Source of the DNA: Oscillospiraceae bacterium
GTDB lineage: Bacteria; Bacillota; Clostridia; Oscillospirales; Acutalibacteraceae
NCBI GenBank assembly: GCA_031266365.1
Contig: JAISBE010000009.1
Location: 1-40,014, forward strand
DNA: 40,014 nt
Reading direction: 5' to 3'
Shown: one piece after another, positions 24,753-32,064 of the stretch
Numbering within the stretch: the first letter of the stretch is position 1
Layout: the number at the start of each line of letters is the position of its first letter
Notes under the pieces: generated by a model
Databases searched by the model: none
What the model was told of the DNA's origin: nothing
What the model saw: only the letters and a program-made list of their open reading frames with translations
Program-made: the position numbers and the translations under genes

Positions 24753-25619
24753 TCATCCGCCATGGCCGGGCCGGTTAGTTATCGGCCTTTCGCCGATTTC
24801 AGCCCGGGCAGCCAGTGCTGTGGCATCGAAGCCATCCTCCAGCGTTAAATTATAAGTTTCTATCACGGTATCTGGCTTATCCAGTGAGCGGAAGCAAATA
24901 CGCAACTCATTCCGCCACATTCCGCGCAGTTGTTCTGGGTCCAGCCCTTCAGGTGAAACGTCGCCCACTACTTTAATTTTCCCCGTGCAAAAAGACTGTA
25001 CCACCACGACTAAGTAATTCGGCTCATCTTCCCGATCGTCCGCAAGGACTGTGTCTACCGGCCACTCACCTTCTCGCTCTGCACAGTCGGCGTTGACCTT
25101 CAAAACTGTAACGACGCACTGAGCAACGGTGTCCATCGGTCCTGATTGTGCATCCACCCTTAGCATGGCGCTCATTTCTGCCCCGGGTAGCCCTAGTAGT
25201 AGTCCCGCGTGGCCTCTATCCTCTCTGTATGCCCTGGCAGTGTGCATCGGGGTGGAAGTCGAAGTAGTGGATGCCTCGAAACGTGGGTGCGTCGGGAGAT
25301 CTACTCTTACACGCGTCTGCGTCATGTACGGGACGATGCCTTCAGGCCGACGTATAATTTTCGCTGCTACATCTTGGCTTAAATCGAGCGCGGTGTCTAA
25401 TAGGTATTCCGGCTGCACGATCACCACCCACTTCTCGTCGGGAGCGGGTGTATTCGCTCTTATATATAACCCGATGGTGCCGTTGGAGCACGAGTCAAAC
25501 GTGATGCACCTGTCCGTTCCTTCAAACGGGTTACCTACCACATGTAGCGAGAGTGAAGTAGCGCTGGCCAAACCGGCCGCGAAAACAAGTGACATAAACT
25601 TTTTAGCAGAAAACTGCAT
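24753..25619 (-). CDS. Island secreted protein 10 (long group)
   Basis: Unknown function; 288 residues, the longest of the family. The signal peptide is MQFSAKKFMSLVFAAGLASA, with probable processing near VVG (29). Aligned landmarks are NPFEGTDRCITF after the signal peptide, KWVVIVQPEYLLDTA, a Thr/Ser-rich segment (FEASTTSTSTPMHT), a DAQSGPMDTVAQCVVTVLKVN core, and DTVIETYNLTLEDGFDATAL near the end. The final residues are proline- and glycine-rich. It has a full leader, cassette ribosome site and terminator. Confidence 0.87.
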   Translation of the reverse strand: MQFSAKKFMSLVFAAGLASATSLSLHVVGNPFEGTDRCITFDSCSNGTIGLYIRANTPAPDEKWVVIVQPEYLLDTALDLSQDVAAKIIRRPEGIVPYMTQTRVRVDLPTHPRFEASTTSTSTPMHTARAYREDRGHAGLLLGLPGAEMSAMLRVDAQSGPMDTVAQCVVTVLKVNADCAEREGEWPVDTVLADDREDEPNYLVVVVQSFCTGKIKVVGDVSPEGLDPEQLRGMWRNELRICFRSLDKPDTVIETYNLTLEDGFDATALAARAEIGERPITNRPGHGG

Positions 25620-25662
25620 AAAATTTACTTCCTTTCGTTATAAAATATAAATTTAAAATTTT

Positions 25663-25752
25663 GATCGTTTAAGCATCGCCGAGGATGCGTATCTCATTGG
25701 CAGCATAAACGATCCTAAAATTTATCATATTATAACTATAAATGTGTGTCAA
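25663..25752 (-). promoter_or_regulatory. Cassette promoter and hairpin leader
   Basis: TTGACA 25747-25752, 17-base spacer, TATGAT 25724-25729. Leader 25663-25714 with arms GATCGTTTA/TAAACGATC. It drives the gene at 24753-25619. Confidence 0.88.
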
Positions 25753-25775
25753 GTGATGTTTATGCGATATTTCTG

Positions 25776-25836
25776 AAAAATGTAAATTAAAACGCCCAAA
25801 CCTGCGCACGTGCGTGAGTTTCAAGGCCGAGGCAGA
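25776..25836 (-). terminator. First of two tandem terminator-like hairpins
   Basis: GCCCAAACC (25794-25802) followed by the palindrome CGCACGTGCG and GTTT. It is nearest to the promoter at 25724 and appears to be a shortened version of the hairpin at 25880-25949. Confidence 0.5.
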
Positions 25837-25879
25837 TTCGATCAAGCGGTCGCAAACGAAGCGGTTAGGTCGTTGGCCT

Positions 25880-25949
25880 TAAAAATGAAGATTAAATTGC
25901 CCAAACCGCTCACACCTTTAGTAAACTATCGATGTGCAACGATTTGAGC
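25880..25949 (-). terminator. Second tandem terminator-like hairpin
   Basis: GCCCAAA (25899-25905)/TTTGAGC (25943-25949) with inner CACA/TGTG. It lies between the gene at 26082 and the first hairpin; the A-rich strand on its left gives T-rich RNA ends. Confidence 0.6.
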
Positions 25950-26081
25950 AGCGCTGTGAAAATCAATCGACAGAATAGCTTTACTCTACCCGTATATAGA
26001 TGGGGAATGGTGTTAGCGGGGCGGCACGGTACAGACGATATCGATTGGAGGCGGAGTTCACCTCAGGATGGGCACAATCCG

Positions 26082-26876
26082 TTAGACGGCATTCAATGCT
26101 GGGTAAACCACCCTCTTCCCAGTAGTGTCAGCTATGGCTTGCAGTTCGCGCTCTTCGTACCGTCCGGTCGGGGATAAATCATAGCTTTCTGACATTACCT
26201 GGTTGTCATCTTCATTTATGAAGAACACGCGAAACACCTTTTCCCCAGGCGAGTGGTCAACCTCACCCGGCAAACAAGCCTGCACCGTCAGGTCTAGCGC
26301 GTTACCACAATCGGACAAACTGTCAGTCAGTACGTTCTCTTGTGTGCACGTGCCCTTGGCCCAGGTGCGATCGTTGTTGAGCCGCGTCAAAAAAATTTGG
26401 CATTGTGCCACGGCCCCGAATGGTCCCGGCCGCATATCGACATGCAGTAGAACATCGAGTCTCACCCCTGGTGGAGATATCACTATTGTCTCGTAGCCGC
26501 CTTGGAACGTGAACAGGTTAAAGACCTCGAACGTATGCCCACTCGGACCAGATACTACGTTCACTCGCGGATGCGACGCGCCGTATCCATTCAGGTCCGC
26601 CGGGTCCTCGGTGGCCGCCGTCGCCTCCGTCAGATGAGTTTGATCGATCGTGTCTAGGCAGTATGCAGTGTCCACAATCGCTGCCCACCTGCCTGCATGG
26701 AACGCCTTCCCCCCCAGCAGCCTCATTTCAATTGTTCCGTTCTCGAACCCTGTCAATTGGACCCTTCGCCCATCCGCTGTATATCGGTCACCTAGCACAG
26801 ATAGCGAGGGTAAAGTAGCAGCAGCCGAACCTGCCGCGAAAACAAGCGACATAAACTTTTTGGCGGAAAATTTCAT
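26082..26876 (-). CDS. Island secreted protein 11 (long group)
   Basis: Unknown function; 264 residues. The signal peptide MKFSAKKFMSLVFAAGSAAA runs to SVLG (29). The mature part shares with proteins 3 and 12 RWAAIVDTAYCLDT, a VDMRPGPFGAVAQCQIFLTRLNN core, TENVLTDSLSD-like acidic patch, FRVFFINEDDN, VMSESYDLSPTGRYEERELQ and AIADTTGKR. Of the group it is closest to protein 3, and similarity is spread over the whole mature domain. It has a full leader and cassette ribosome site. Confidence 0.87.
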   Translation of the reverse strand: MKFSAKKFMSLVFAAGSAAATLPSLSVLGDRYTADGRRVQLTGFENGTIEMRLLGGKAFHAGRWAAIVDTAYCLDTIDQTHLTEATAATEDPADLNGYGASHPRVNVVSGPSGHTFEVFNLFTFQGGYETIVISPPGVRLDVLLHVDMRPGPFGAVAQCQIFLTRLNNDRTWAKGTCTQENVLTDSLSDCGNALDLTVQACLPGEVDHSPGEKVFRVFFINEDDNQVMSESYDLSPTGRYEERELQAIADTTGKRVVYPALNAV

Positions 26877-26918
26877 GAAATTTACTTCCTTTCGTTATAA
26901 AATATAAATTTAAATTTC

Positions 26919-27008
26919 GATCGTTTAAGCATTGCCAAGGATGCGTATCTCATTGGCAGCATAAACGATCCTGAGATTTATTTTATTATAACTATAAATA
27001 TGTGTCAA
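26919..27008 (-). promoter_or_regulatory. Cassette promoter and hairpin leader
   Basis: TTGACA 27003-27008, 17-base spacer, TAAAAT 26980-26985. Leader 26919-26970 with arms GATCGTTTA/TAAACGATC. It drives the gene at 26082-26876. Confidence 0.9.
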
Positions 27009-27030
27009 GTGATGATTATGCGCTATTTCT

Positions 27031-27100
27031 GAAAAATGTAAATAAATTGCCCAAAACGCGCACACCTGTAGGGAACCTATAGGTGTGCAACGAGTTGAGC
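27031..27100 (-). terminator. Cassette terminator-like hairpin
   Basis: Inner CACACCT (27061-27067)/AGGTGTG (27081-27087) is perfect; outer GCCCAA (27049-27054)/TTGAGC (27095-27100). It serves the gene at 27237. Confidence 0.68.
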
Positions 27101-27236
27101 AGTGCTGTGAAAATCAAGCAATAGGTTAGCTATTCATAATCCGTCCAGCGTATCGCACTTTCGCGGTAGTTGCGGCCTATCTACGTCTGAGGATGGGGTG
27201 TGGAGCACGGTGTCGCCCATGGTTTAAAGCCGAACG

Positions 27237-28046
27237 TCATCCGTCGCCGTGCAGTGGACCTGGCTGGCGAGGTATTTCCCGTCGCCTCGTGGTGTCCACG
27301 ATGTTCTCGAGCTGTTCCTCGGTGTAAATTCCGTGGCGGTTTACATCATAAGTTTGTTCCACTACAGCGGTCTCATCGCGCGTCATTACGCAAACGCGCA
27401 ATATAGGTAGACCGGCGTCTGTGAAGGCTCCATCTGGGTGAAAACAATATAAGTGAACACCGAGTGCTTCCGCCGCCGAATCGGCCACATCTCCGCTCAA
27501 TTCTTCCATGGTCGTATGTCCAGGTTGGAAGTCATGGCCGGTTTTGAATTTCAATACTGTTATATCGCAAGTCGCGGCCGCCTGCCACGGTCCCGGAGAT
27601 AGATCGACTTCCCATACGTAATCTAGCCGCTCTTGTGGGTTTCCTAGCGCACAATCATCGTAGCCCCGGTCATTGGTGTAGATCTGGAAGCTCGCCGTAT
27701 CTGGCCCTTGTGCAGCGGGCGCGCCAATTACGCTTGGATGAGTGCGTCCGCCGGCGTAAGGGTCTCCATGGGCATTAAATAAGGTCCTTGCTGCCGGACG
27801 GCAACTCTCAGCTATCGATGCAAGATCGTACGTGCCGTGAGCCTGTGTCAACCATCTGTTGTCGCGCTCTAGCCTTGTCCCGTTCACTCGTACACTAACT
27901 ACGCCTTTATCGAACCCCACTATCTCTAACGCCCGTTGCGCTCTTACGATCTGTTTACCACCTAGCACACGGAGCGAGGGGAAAGTAGCAGCAGCCACAC
28001 CGGCCGCGAAAACAAGTGACATAAGCTTTTTAGCAGAAAATTGCAT
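27237..28046 (-). CDS. Island secreted protein 12 (long group)
   Basis: Unknown function; 269 residues. The signal peptide MQFSAKKLMSLVFAAGVAAA runs to RVLG (29). Group landmarks are NRWLTQAHGTYDLAS, VDLSPGPWQAAATCDITVLKF, ILRVCVMTRDE, VVEQTYDVNRHGIYTEEQLE and NIVDTTRRR. Cysteines are more frequent than in its relatives (ESCR, DDCA, ATCD, YCFH, RVCV). It has a full cassette with the leader at 28089. Confidence 0.87.
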   Translation of the reverse strand: MQFSAKKLMSLVFAAGVAAATFPSLRVLGGKQIVRAQRALEIVGFDKGVVSVRVNGTRLERDNRWLTQAHGTYDLASIAESCRPAARTLFNAHGDPYAGGRTHPSVIGAPAAQGPDTASFQIYTNDRGYDDCALGNPQERLDYVWEVDLSPGPWQAAATCDITVLKFKTGHDFQPGHTTMEELSGDVADSAAEALGVHLYCFHPDGAFTDAGLPILRVCVMTRDETAVVEQTYDVNRHGIYTEEQLENIVDTTRRREIPRQPGPLHGDG

Positions 28047-28088
28047 AAAATTTACTTCCTTTCGTTATAAAATATAAATTTAAATTTC

Positions 28089-28178
28089 GATCGTTTAAGC
28101 ACTGCCAAGCGCGCGCACCTCATTGGGAGCATAAACAATCTTAAAAATGGTTTTATCATAGATATAAATATGTGTCAA
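28089..28178 (-). promoter_or_regulatory. Cassette promoter and hairpin leader
   Basis: TTGACA 28173-28178, 17-base spacer, TAAAAC 28150-28155. Leader 28089-28140 with arms GATCGTTTA/TAAACAATC. It drives the gene at 27237-28046. Confidence 0.86.
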
Positions 28179-28210
28179 GTGGTTATTATATATTATTCTC
28201 TGAGATCGTA

Positions 28211-28260
28211 AATAAAATAGCTCGAACCAGTCACATTATAACCAGGGCGGCGGTTTGGGC
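28211..28260 (-). terminator. Cassette terminator-like hairpin, mismatched
   Basis: GCTCGAACC (28220-28228) against GGTTTGGGC (28252-28260): seven of nine positions pair. It lies behind the stopped gene, which fits relaxed selection. Confidence 0.55.
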
Positions 28261-28371
28261 AGGACCTTTATTCAAAGAGTATACAACAATAGACTAGAGA
28301 GCGCGAGGATGAATCTTCAGCTTGCATTTCTAAACTAGCTGACCTTTAGTGTTCTTGCGCTAGCAGCAAAT
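28261..28371 (-). repeat. Conserved cassette 3' block
   Basis: From CCTTTATTCAAAGAGTATA to GCAGCAAATCAAT, close to the copy at 20954. It lies between the stopped gene at 28375 and its hairpin. Confidence 0.8.
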
Positions 28372-28374
28372 CAA

Positions 28375-28932
28375 TTACAGGAAAATCAGCGCCACCAGCG
28401 GCTGTTGGTCCATATCAGTGGGCCGACCTTTTAATACAGGGAACCCGTCCGCCCCTCTTCTCACTCCGCTCTGCTGTGTCGAGCACAGCATTGTAGTTAT
28501 CTCTGCTACGATAGGGATCCCATCTCCCTCGGGCCGTCCTGCCACGTCCAACTGTGCGTCGAGTGGCGCCCCCAGCTGGCCTGCCACAGTCAGGTCCAGT
28601 AAGGTCCCGTCGCGTACCACACGGGGTTCCCGCATCCTAGGTTCACCTGTTTGCGTCAGCCACTTCACCGTCGCCGGTTGAATACCGTGCGGAGGTCCGA
28701 CCTCCTGTTGGTATCCTATTTAGGCTTCTACGGCGCAGAATGAGTTCTCACCCCGGGGCGCTATTCCCCGTAGGTGTATCCGTTCGCACACAGCCCTCCT
28801 AGTCAAGACAGTGGTGGTTCGGCCATTGCCTTGAAAAGTGTCGTCAGCCATCGCCGTGGATGGTTTTAAAGTAGCAGCAGCCAAACCGGCCGCGAAAACA
28901 AGCGACATAAACTTTTTGGTGGTAAATTTCAT
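28375..28932 (-). pseudogene. Island secreted protein 13 (CSTxQ group) with an in-frame stop
   Basis: One frame of 185 codons interrupted only by TAA at 28720-28722 (codon 71). Before it stand the signal peptide MKFTTKKFMSLVFAAGLAAA with LKPSTAMAD and a segment TFQGNGRTTTVLT resembling protein 6; the stop falls right after SFCAVEA, where protein 8 has VFWAVEVYTYY. A single base change of a Tyr codon would create it. After the stop the same frame keeps group features: a Gly/Pro linker, PIVAEITTMLCSTQQ and DGFPVLKGRPTD, ending LVALIFL. Leader, promoter and ribosome site are intact. So it would be transcribed and give a 70-residue exported stub unless the stop is read through. Confidence 0.85.
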
Positions 28933-28975
28933 AGAATTTACTTCCTTTCGTTATAAAATATAAATTTAAAATTTC

Positions 28976-29066
28976 GATCATTTTAAGTACCAACGAGCGC
29001 GCGCATCTCGTTGGGAGCATAAACGATCTTGAAAATTATTTTATTATAACTATAAATATGTGTCAA
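28976..29066 (-). promoter_or_regulatory. Cassette promoter and hairpin leader (perfect inner stem)
   Basis: TTGACA 29061-29066, 17-base spacer, TAAAAT 29038-29043. Inner stem CCAACGAG/CTCGTTGG as at 18766. It drives the stopped gene at 28375-28932. Confidence 0.9.
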
Positions 29067-29087
29067 ATGATGATTATGCACTATTTC

Positions 29088-29156
29088 TGAAAAATGCAAA
29101 TTAAATTGCCCAAACCATATCTACCACCTGGCTTTTTATGGATAGATGATTTGGGC
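29088..29156 (-). terminator. Cassette terminator-like hairpin
   Basis: GCCCAAA (29108-29114)/TTTGGGC (29150-29156) with inner ATCTA/TAGAT pairing. It serves the gene at 29191. Confidence 0.68.
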
Positions 29157-29190
29157 TTTAGTATCAATATTGGGCCTCTCCATCCGCGAC

Positions 29191-29802
29191 TTAGCCGCCG
29201 GCGCCTTGTAGGTGGCTGGTCAGCAGTTGAGTCAGCTCGTCTGGCCCACCCAGTAGCCCTCTTTCCTCTTTAAATACCACGTCTTCAGTTGTATTGAACG
29301 TGTATGCGGTACTGAGTAATACCTTCGTACCCCGGCCCCATCCTCCGTTCTCAAATCTAACCAGGTGTGCATACACGTTCCCTTGGGTTGCCCGACCGTC
29401 TCGTTTTATTCGCGGAGTGGCCAGTGTGAACCCCAGCGCGTCACCCCACTGAGCGTGTAGGGCTACCAGTGTCCAGTCTGCTCCCCTTTGGGCTTCGTGT
29501 AGCCCGTGCGTTGTGCCTGGCGGCCCTTTCCGTATGTGGATAGGTATAGGTGCCAACGGCCCCGTAACGTCCGTCGTCTGCACAGTGAATAACATCACAG
29601 TCACAAGCCAGCGCGCATCGCTTTGCGCATCGGGCGTTATGACAGATAACACAATGTTTCCTTGCTGGTCCGGGAACAACGTAGGGGTTTGCATATGAAC
29701 ATCGTCTGTTGGAGCGCCGCTCACAGGTAGGGAGGGTAAAGTAGCGGTGGACAAACATGCAGCGAAAACAAGTAACATAAGCTTTTTTGTGGTAAATTTC
29801 AT
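29191..29802 (-). CDS. Island secreted protein 14 (DARW/ATPRIKRD pair)
   Basis: Unknown function; 203 residues. The signal peptide MKFTTKKLMLLVFAACLSTA contains a cysteine but no lipobox spacing that I trust; cleavage is likely near VSGA (30). The mature part mirrors protein 4: TLFPDQQGNIVLS, DARWLVTV, RKGPPGTTHGL, ADWTLVAL, LGFTLATPRIKRDGRATQG and TEDVVFKEE. It is the first cassette of the island in the direction of transcription and lies 180 bases from murF. The pair being at opposite parts of the array (18.9 and 29.2 kb) suggests that gene order has been reshuffled rather than grown by simple neighbour duplication. Confidence 0.87.
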   Translation of the reverse strand: MKFTTKKLMLLVFAACLSTATLPSLPVSGAPTDDVHMQTPTLFPDQQGNIVLSVITPDAQSDARWLVTVMLFTVQTTDVTGPLAPIPIHIRKGPPGTTHGLHEAQRGADWTLVALHAQWGDALGFTLATPRIKRDGRATQGNVYAHLVRFENGGWGRGTKVLLSTAYTFNTTEDVVFKEERGLLGGPDELTQLLTSHLQGAGG

Positions 29803-29845
29803 AAAATTTACTTCCTTTCGTTATAAAATATAAATTTAAAATTCT

Positions 29846-29937
29846 GATCGTTTTAAGTACCAATGAGCACGCGTATTTCATTGGCAGCATAAACGATCCT
29901 TAACTTTATCTTAATTATAACTATAAATATGTGTCAA
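29846..29937 (-). promoter_or_regulatory. Cassette promoter and hairpin leader (U-A variant)
   Basis: TTGACA 29932-29937 with a weak TAAGAT box at 29908-29913 (18-base spacer). Inner stem CCAATGA (29860-29866)/TCATTGG (29878-29884). It drives the gene at 29191-29802. Confidence 0.82.
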
Positions 29938-29981
29938 ATGGTTACTTTAACTAATTATATTATATAAATTCAGGTAGGTAA

Positions 29982-31367
29982 TTAAGCAAAAAGCGCTTTT
30001 ACGACTTCCTCCAGGTGCATTCCTCGAGATCCTTTTATTAGAATTACGTCGTCCTTTAGCAAATATTTTTTTAACCAAAAGATAGTTTCTTGCTTTGTTG
30101 AATGTGAATGAACTTTTATGTATGAGTTGTTATCCTTTGCGCCTTTTGCGATGTATTTCGCTAAACTTCCTATGGTTAAGAGAATATTTATTTTTTTAGA
30201 CAAAAACTTACCTAGTTTATAGTGTTCTTCTTGGGCACGCTCGCCAAGCTCCAACATATCTCCTAAAATAGCTATTTTTCTAGCTTTTTCTTTGAATTGC
30301 TCCAATAATTTGACTGCACTTCTCATGGAATCTGGGCTGGAATTGTAGCTGTCGTCGATTATGGTTAGGCCCTTTATTTTATGTATTTGTTGCCGCATTG
30401 CAATACCAGAGTAATTCGAGAGACCGGATTTTATCTCCTCTAATGAGAGCCCGAAGTCAAATCCTACGGCAATCGCGGCAAGGGCGCCATACACATTATG
30501 CTTACCTAAAACTGGTATTTTCATTTCTTTTTTTACGCCTTTATGCGTTAAATTAAAATGGGTAGAATTTTCATTAAAGGAGATATCGCTGGCGCGAAAG
30601 TCAGCGTTTTTGGCAAACCCAAAACGAATTTTGGGGCAAGAAATATCTTCAGCAAAGTGCATTAAAAGTGGGTCGTCCGCATTGAGAAATACTGTTTGGC
30701 CTTTTTCTTTCTCCGACACGTGATTTTCAAATTCGTCTAAAATATGAAGCTTTTCTTTACAGATATTTTCTTGGCTTTTTAAATTTGCTATGTGAGAGAT
30801 GCCCATATTGGTGATTACTGCTTTAGTTGGGAGAGCAATTTTGCTCAATTTCGACATCTCTCCAAATTCGCTTATACCCATTTCTATCACTGCAACCTGG
30901 TGTTTTTGCTCAATTTCAAATATCGATAAAGGTAACCCTATTTGCCCGTTAAAATTACCCTTTGTTTTTGCAACACAAAACTTGATTGAAAGCACCGATG
31001 CGATCATCTCTTTGGTGCTAGTTTTTCCAACGCTGCCGGTAATACCAATAATTGGTATTGAAAAATTTTTTCTATAATCTGCCGCAATTTTCTGTAATGC
31101 GTCGAGTGTATTGTCGACTTGGATTAAAATTTTTCCTGTGGGCAAGTAGTCAGATTTTTGAGTTAGCGCTGCAGTGGCTCCTGCAGAAAAAGCTTGCTCT
31201 ATAAAATCATGCCCATCCATTTTTGTCCCACAAATAGGAATGAATAATGCTCCTTTGCCAATTTTTCTACTGTCAACACTGATGGATGTGATAGCGGCAG
31301 CGGTTTCTTCAGAAAATAACTTCCCTTCGGTAACATCGATTATCTTTTTTATAGAAATGGATTTCAT
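29982..31367 (-). CDS. murF: UDP-N-acetylmuramoyl-tripeptide-D-alanyl-D-alanine ligase
   Basis: Cytosolic ATP-dependent ligase that adds D-Ala-D-Ala to the UDP-MurNAc tripeptide, completing the peptidoglycan stem peptide. The 461-residue protein shows the Mur-ligase ATP site GITGSVGKTS at 108-117, the substrate segment GNFNGQIGLPLSIF at 137-150, VIEMGIS, GKHNVYGALAAIA and IDDSYNSSPDSM. The N-terminal uridine-binding domain has SVDSRKIGKGALFIPI. AGGAGAGG precedes ATG. It stands alone, without the usual dcw cluster neighbours, which suggests rearranged cell-wall gene order. Confidence 0.96.
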   Translation of the reverse strand: MKSISIKKIIDVTEGKLFSEETAAAITSISVDSRKIGKGALFIPICGTKMDGHDFIEQAFSAGATAALTQKSDYLPTGKILIQVDNTLDALQKIAADYRKNFSIPIIGITGSVGKTSTKEMIASVLSIKFCVAKTKGNFNGQIGLPLSIFEIEQKHQVAVIEMGISEFGEMSKLSKIALPTKAVITNMGISHIANLKSQENICKEKLHILDEFENHVSEKEKGQTVFLNADDPLLMHFAEDISCPKIRFGFAKNADFRASDISFNENSTHFNLTHKGVKKEMKIPVLGKHNVYGALAAIAVGFDFGLSLEEIKSGLSNYSGIAMRQQIHKIKGLTIIDDSYNSSPDSMRSAVKLLEQFKEKARKIAILGDMLELGERAQEEHYKLGKFLSKKINILLTIGSLAKYIAKGAKDNNSYIKVHSHSTKQETIFWLKKYLLKDDVILIKGSRGMHLEEVVKALFA

Positions 31368-31483
31368 GTTAACCTCTCCTGGTTTAAGATTTAATTATGT
31401 AAAGCTTCATTAACTTGGATATTTTTATTATATATTAAATGATAATACAAGCAAACAAGATCGTCCTTCTGATTTGGTACGCA

Positions 31484-31774
31484 TCTTTCCCGCAAAAATA
31501 GTGCTGTTACCCTGGAGTTTTTATATTGCGTCGCTTTTTTATCAGTATTTATTATCAATATTCAATAGAAGATTTTATATAACTAATATGAAAATGTGTT
31601 CAATTTGATGTAATTCTTCAGAAAGGATGCCTCTCTTGCGAAATGTGATGGTTTTCAGCTCAAATCAAATTTATTGAGAGAAATCTCACTTCCTACTCTC
31701 AGCGCCGCCTGAGGCAAAACTGGGCACCACAAGAAAATGCTTCGCGCGGCTAGCCATCCCTGCGTTGGTGAATA
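31484..31774. repeat. 291-bp tandem repeat, copy 1
   Basis: First of three head-to-tail copies. Recognisable blocks are TTTCCCGCAAAAATAGTGC, TTTTTATATTGCGTC, GTATTTATTATCAATATTC, AACTAATATGAAAATGTG, GCTCAAATCAAATTTATTG and CGGCTAGCCATCCCTGCG. It is the most diverged copy. No frame is conserved across copies. Confidence 0.85.
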
Positions 31775-32064
31775 TTTTTACCGTAAAGAATAGTGCTGTT
31801 ATTTTGAAGTTTTTATATTGCGTCACTTTTTACCAATATTTATTATCAATATTCAATAAAAGATTTTATATGACTAATATGAAAATGTGTTTAATTGGTT
31901 GCAATTCTTCAAAAAGGATGCCTCTTTTGCGAAATGCGATGATTTTCAGCTCAAATCAAATTTATTGAGAAAAATTGCACTTATTGCTCTCAATGCCGCC
32001 TGAAGCAGAACAGGGCACCGCAAGAAAATGCTTCGCGCAGCTAGCCATCCCTGCTTTGAAGTAT
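31775..32064. repeat. 291-bp tandem repeat, copy 2
   Basis: Same blocks, 292 bases after copy 1 when the GTGCTGTT anchor is used. It shares TTGGTTGCAATTCTTCAAAAAG with copy 3 but not with copy 1, so copies 2 and 3 are closer relatives. Confidence 0.85.

Noticed and set aside
29441..29890. Minus-strand frame of 149 codons overlapping the gene at 29191-29802.
   Set aside because: It starts inside the non-coding leader and reads the signal-peptide DNA in the wrong frame; the overlapping frame has the proper start and signal peptide.
17325..29937. Regularly repeated leader hairpins considered as a CRISPR array or integron attC sites.
   Set aside because: Spacing is about 1 kb with genes between, there is no cas or integrase gene, and the hairpins lie between a promoter and its start codon, not at the 3' end of cassettes.
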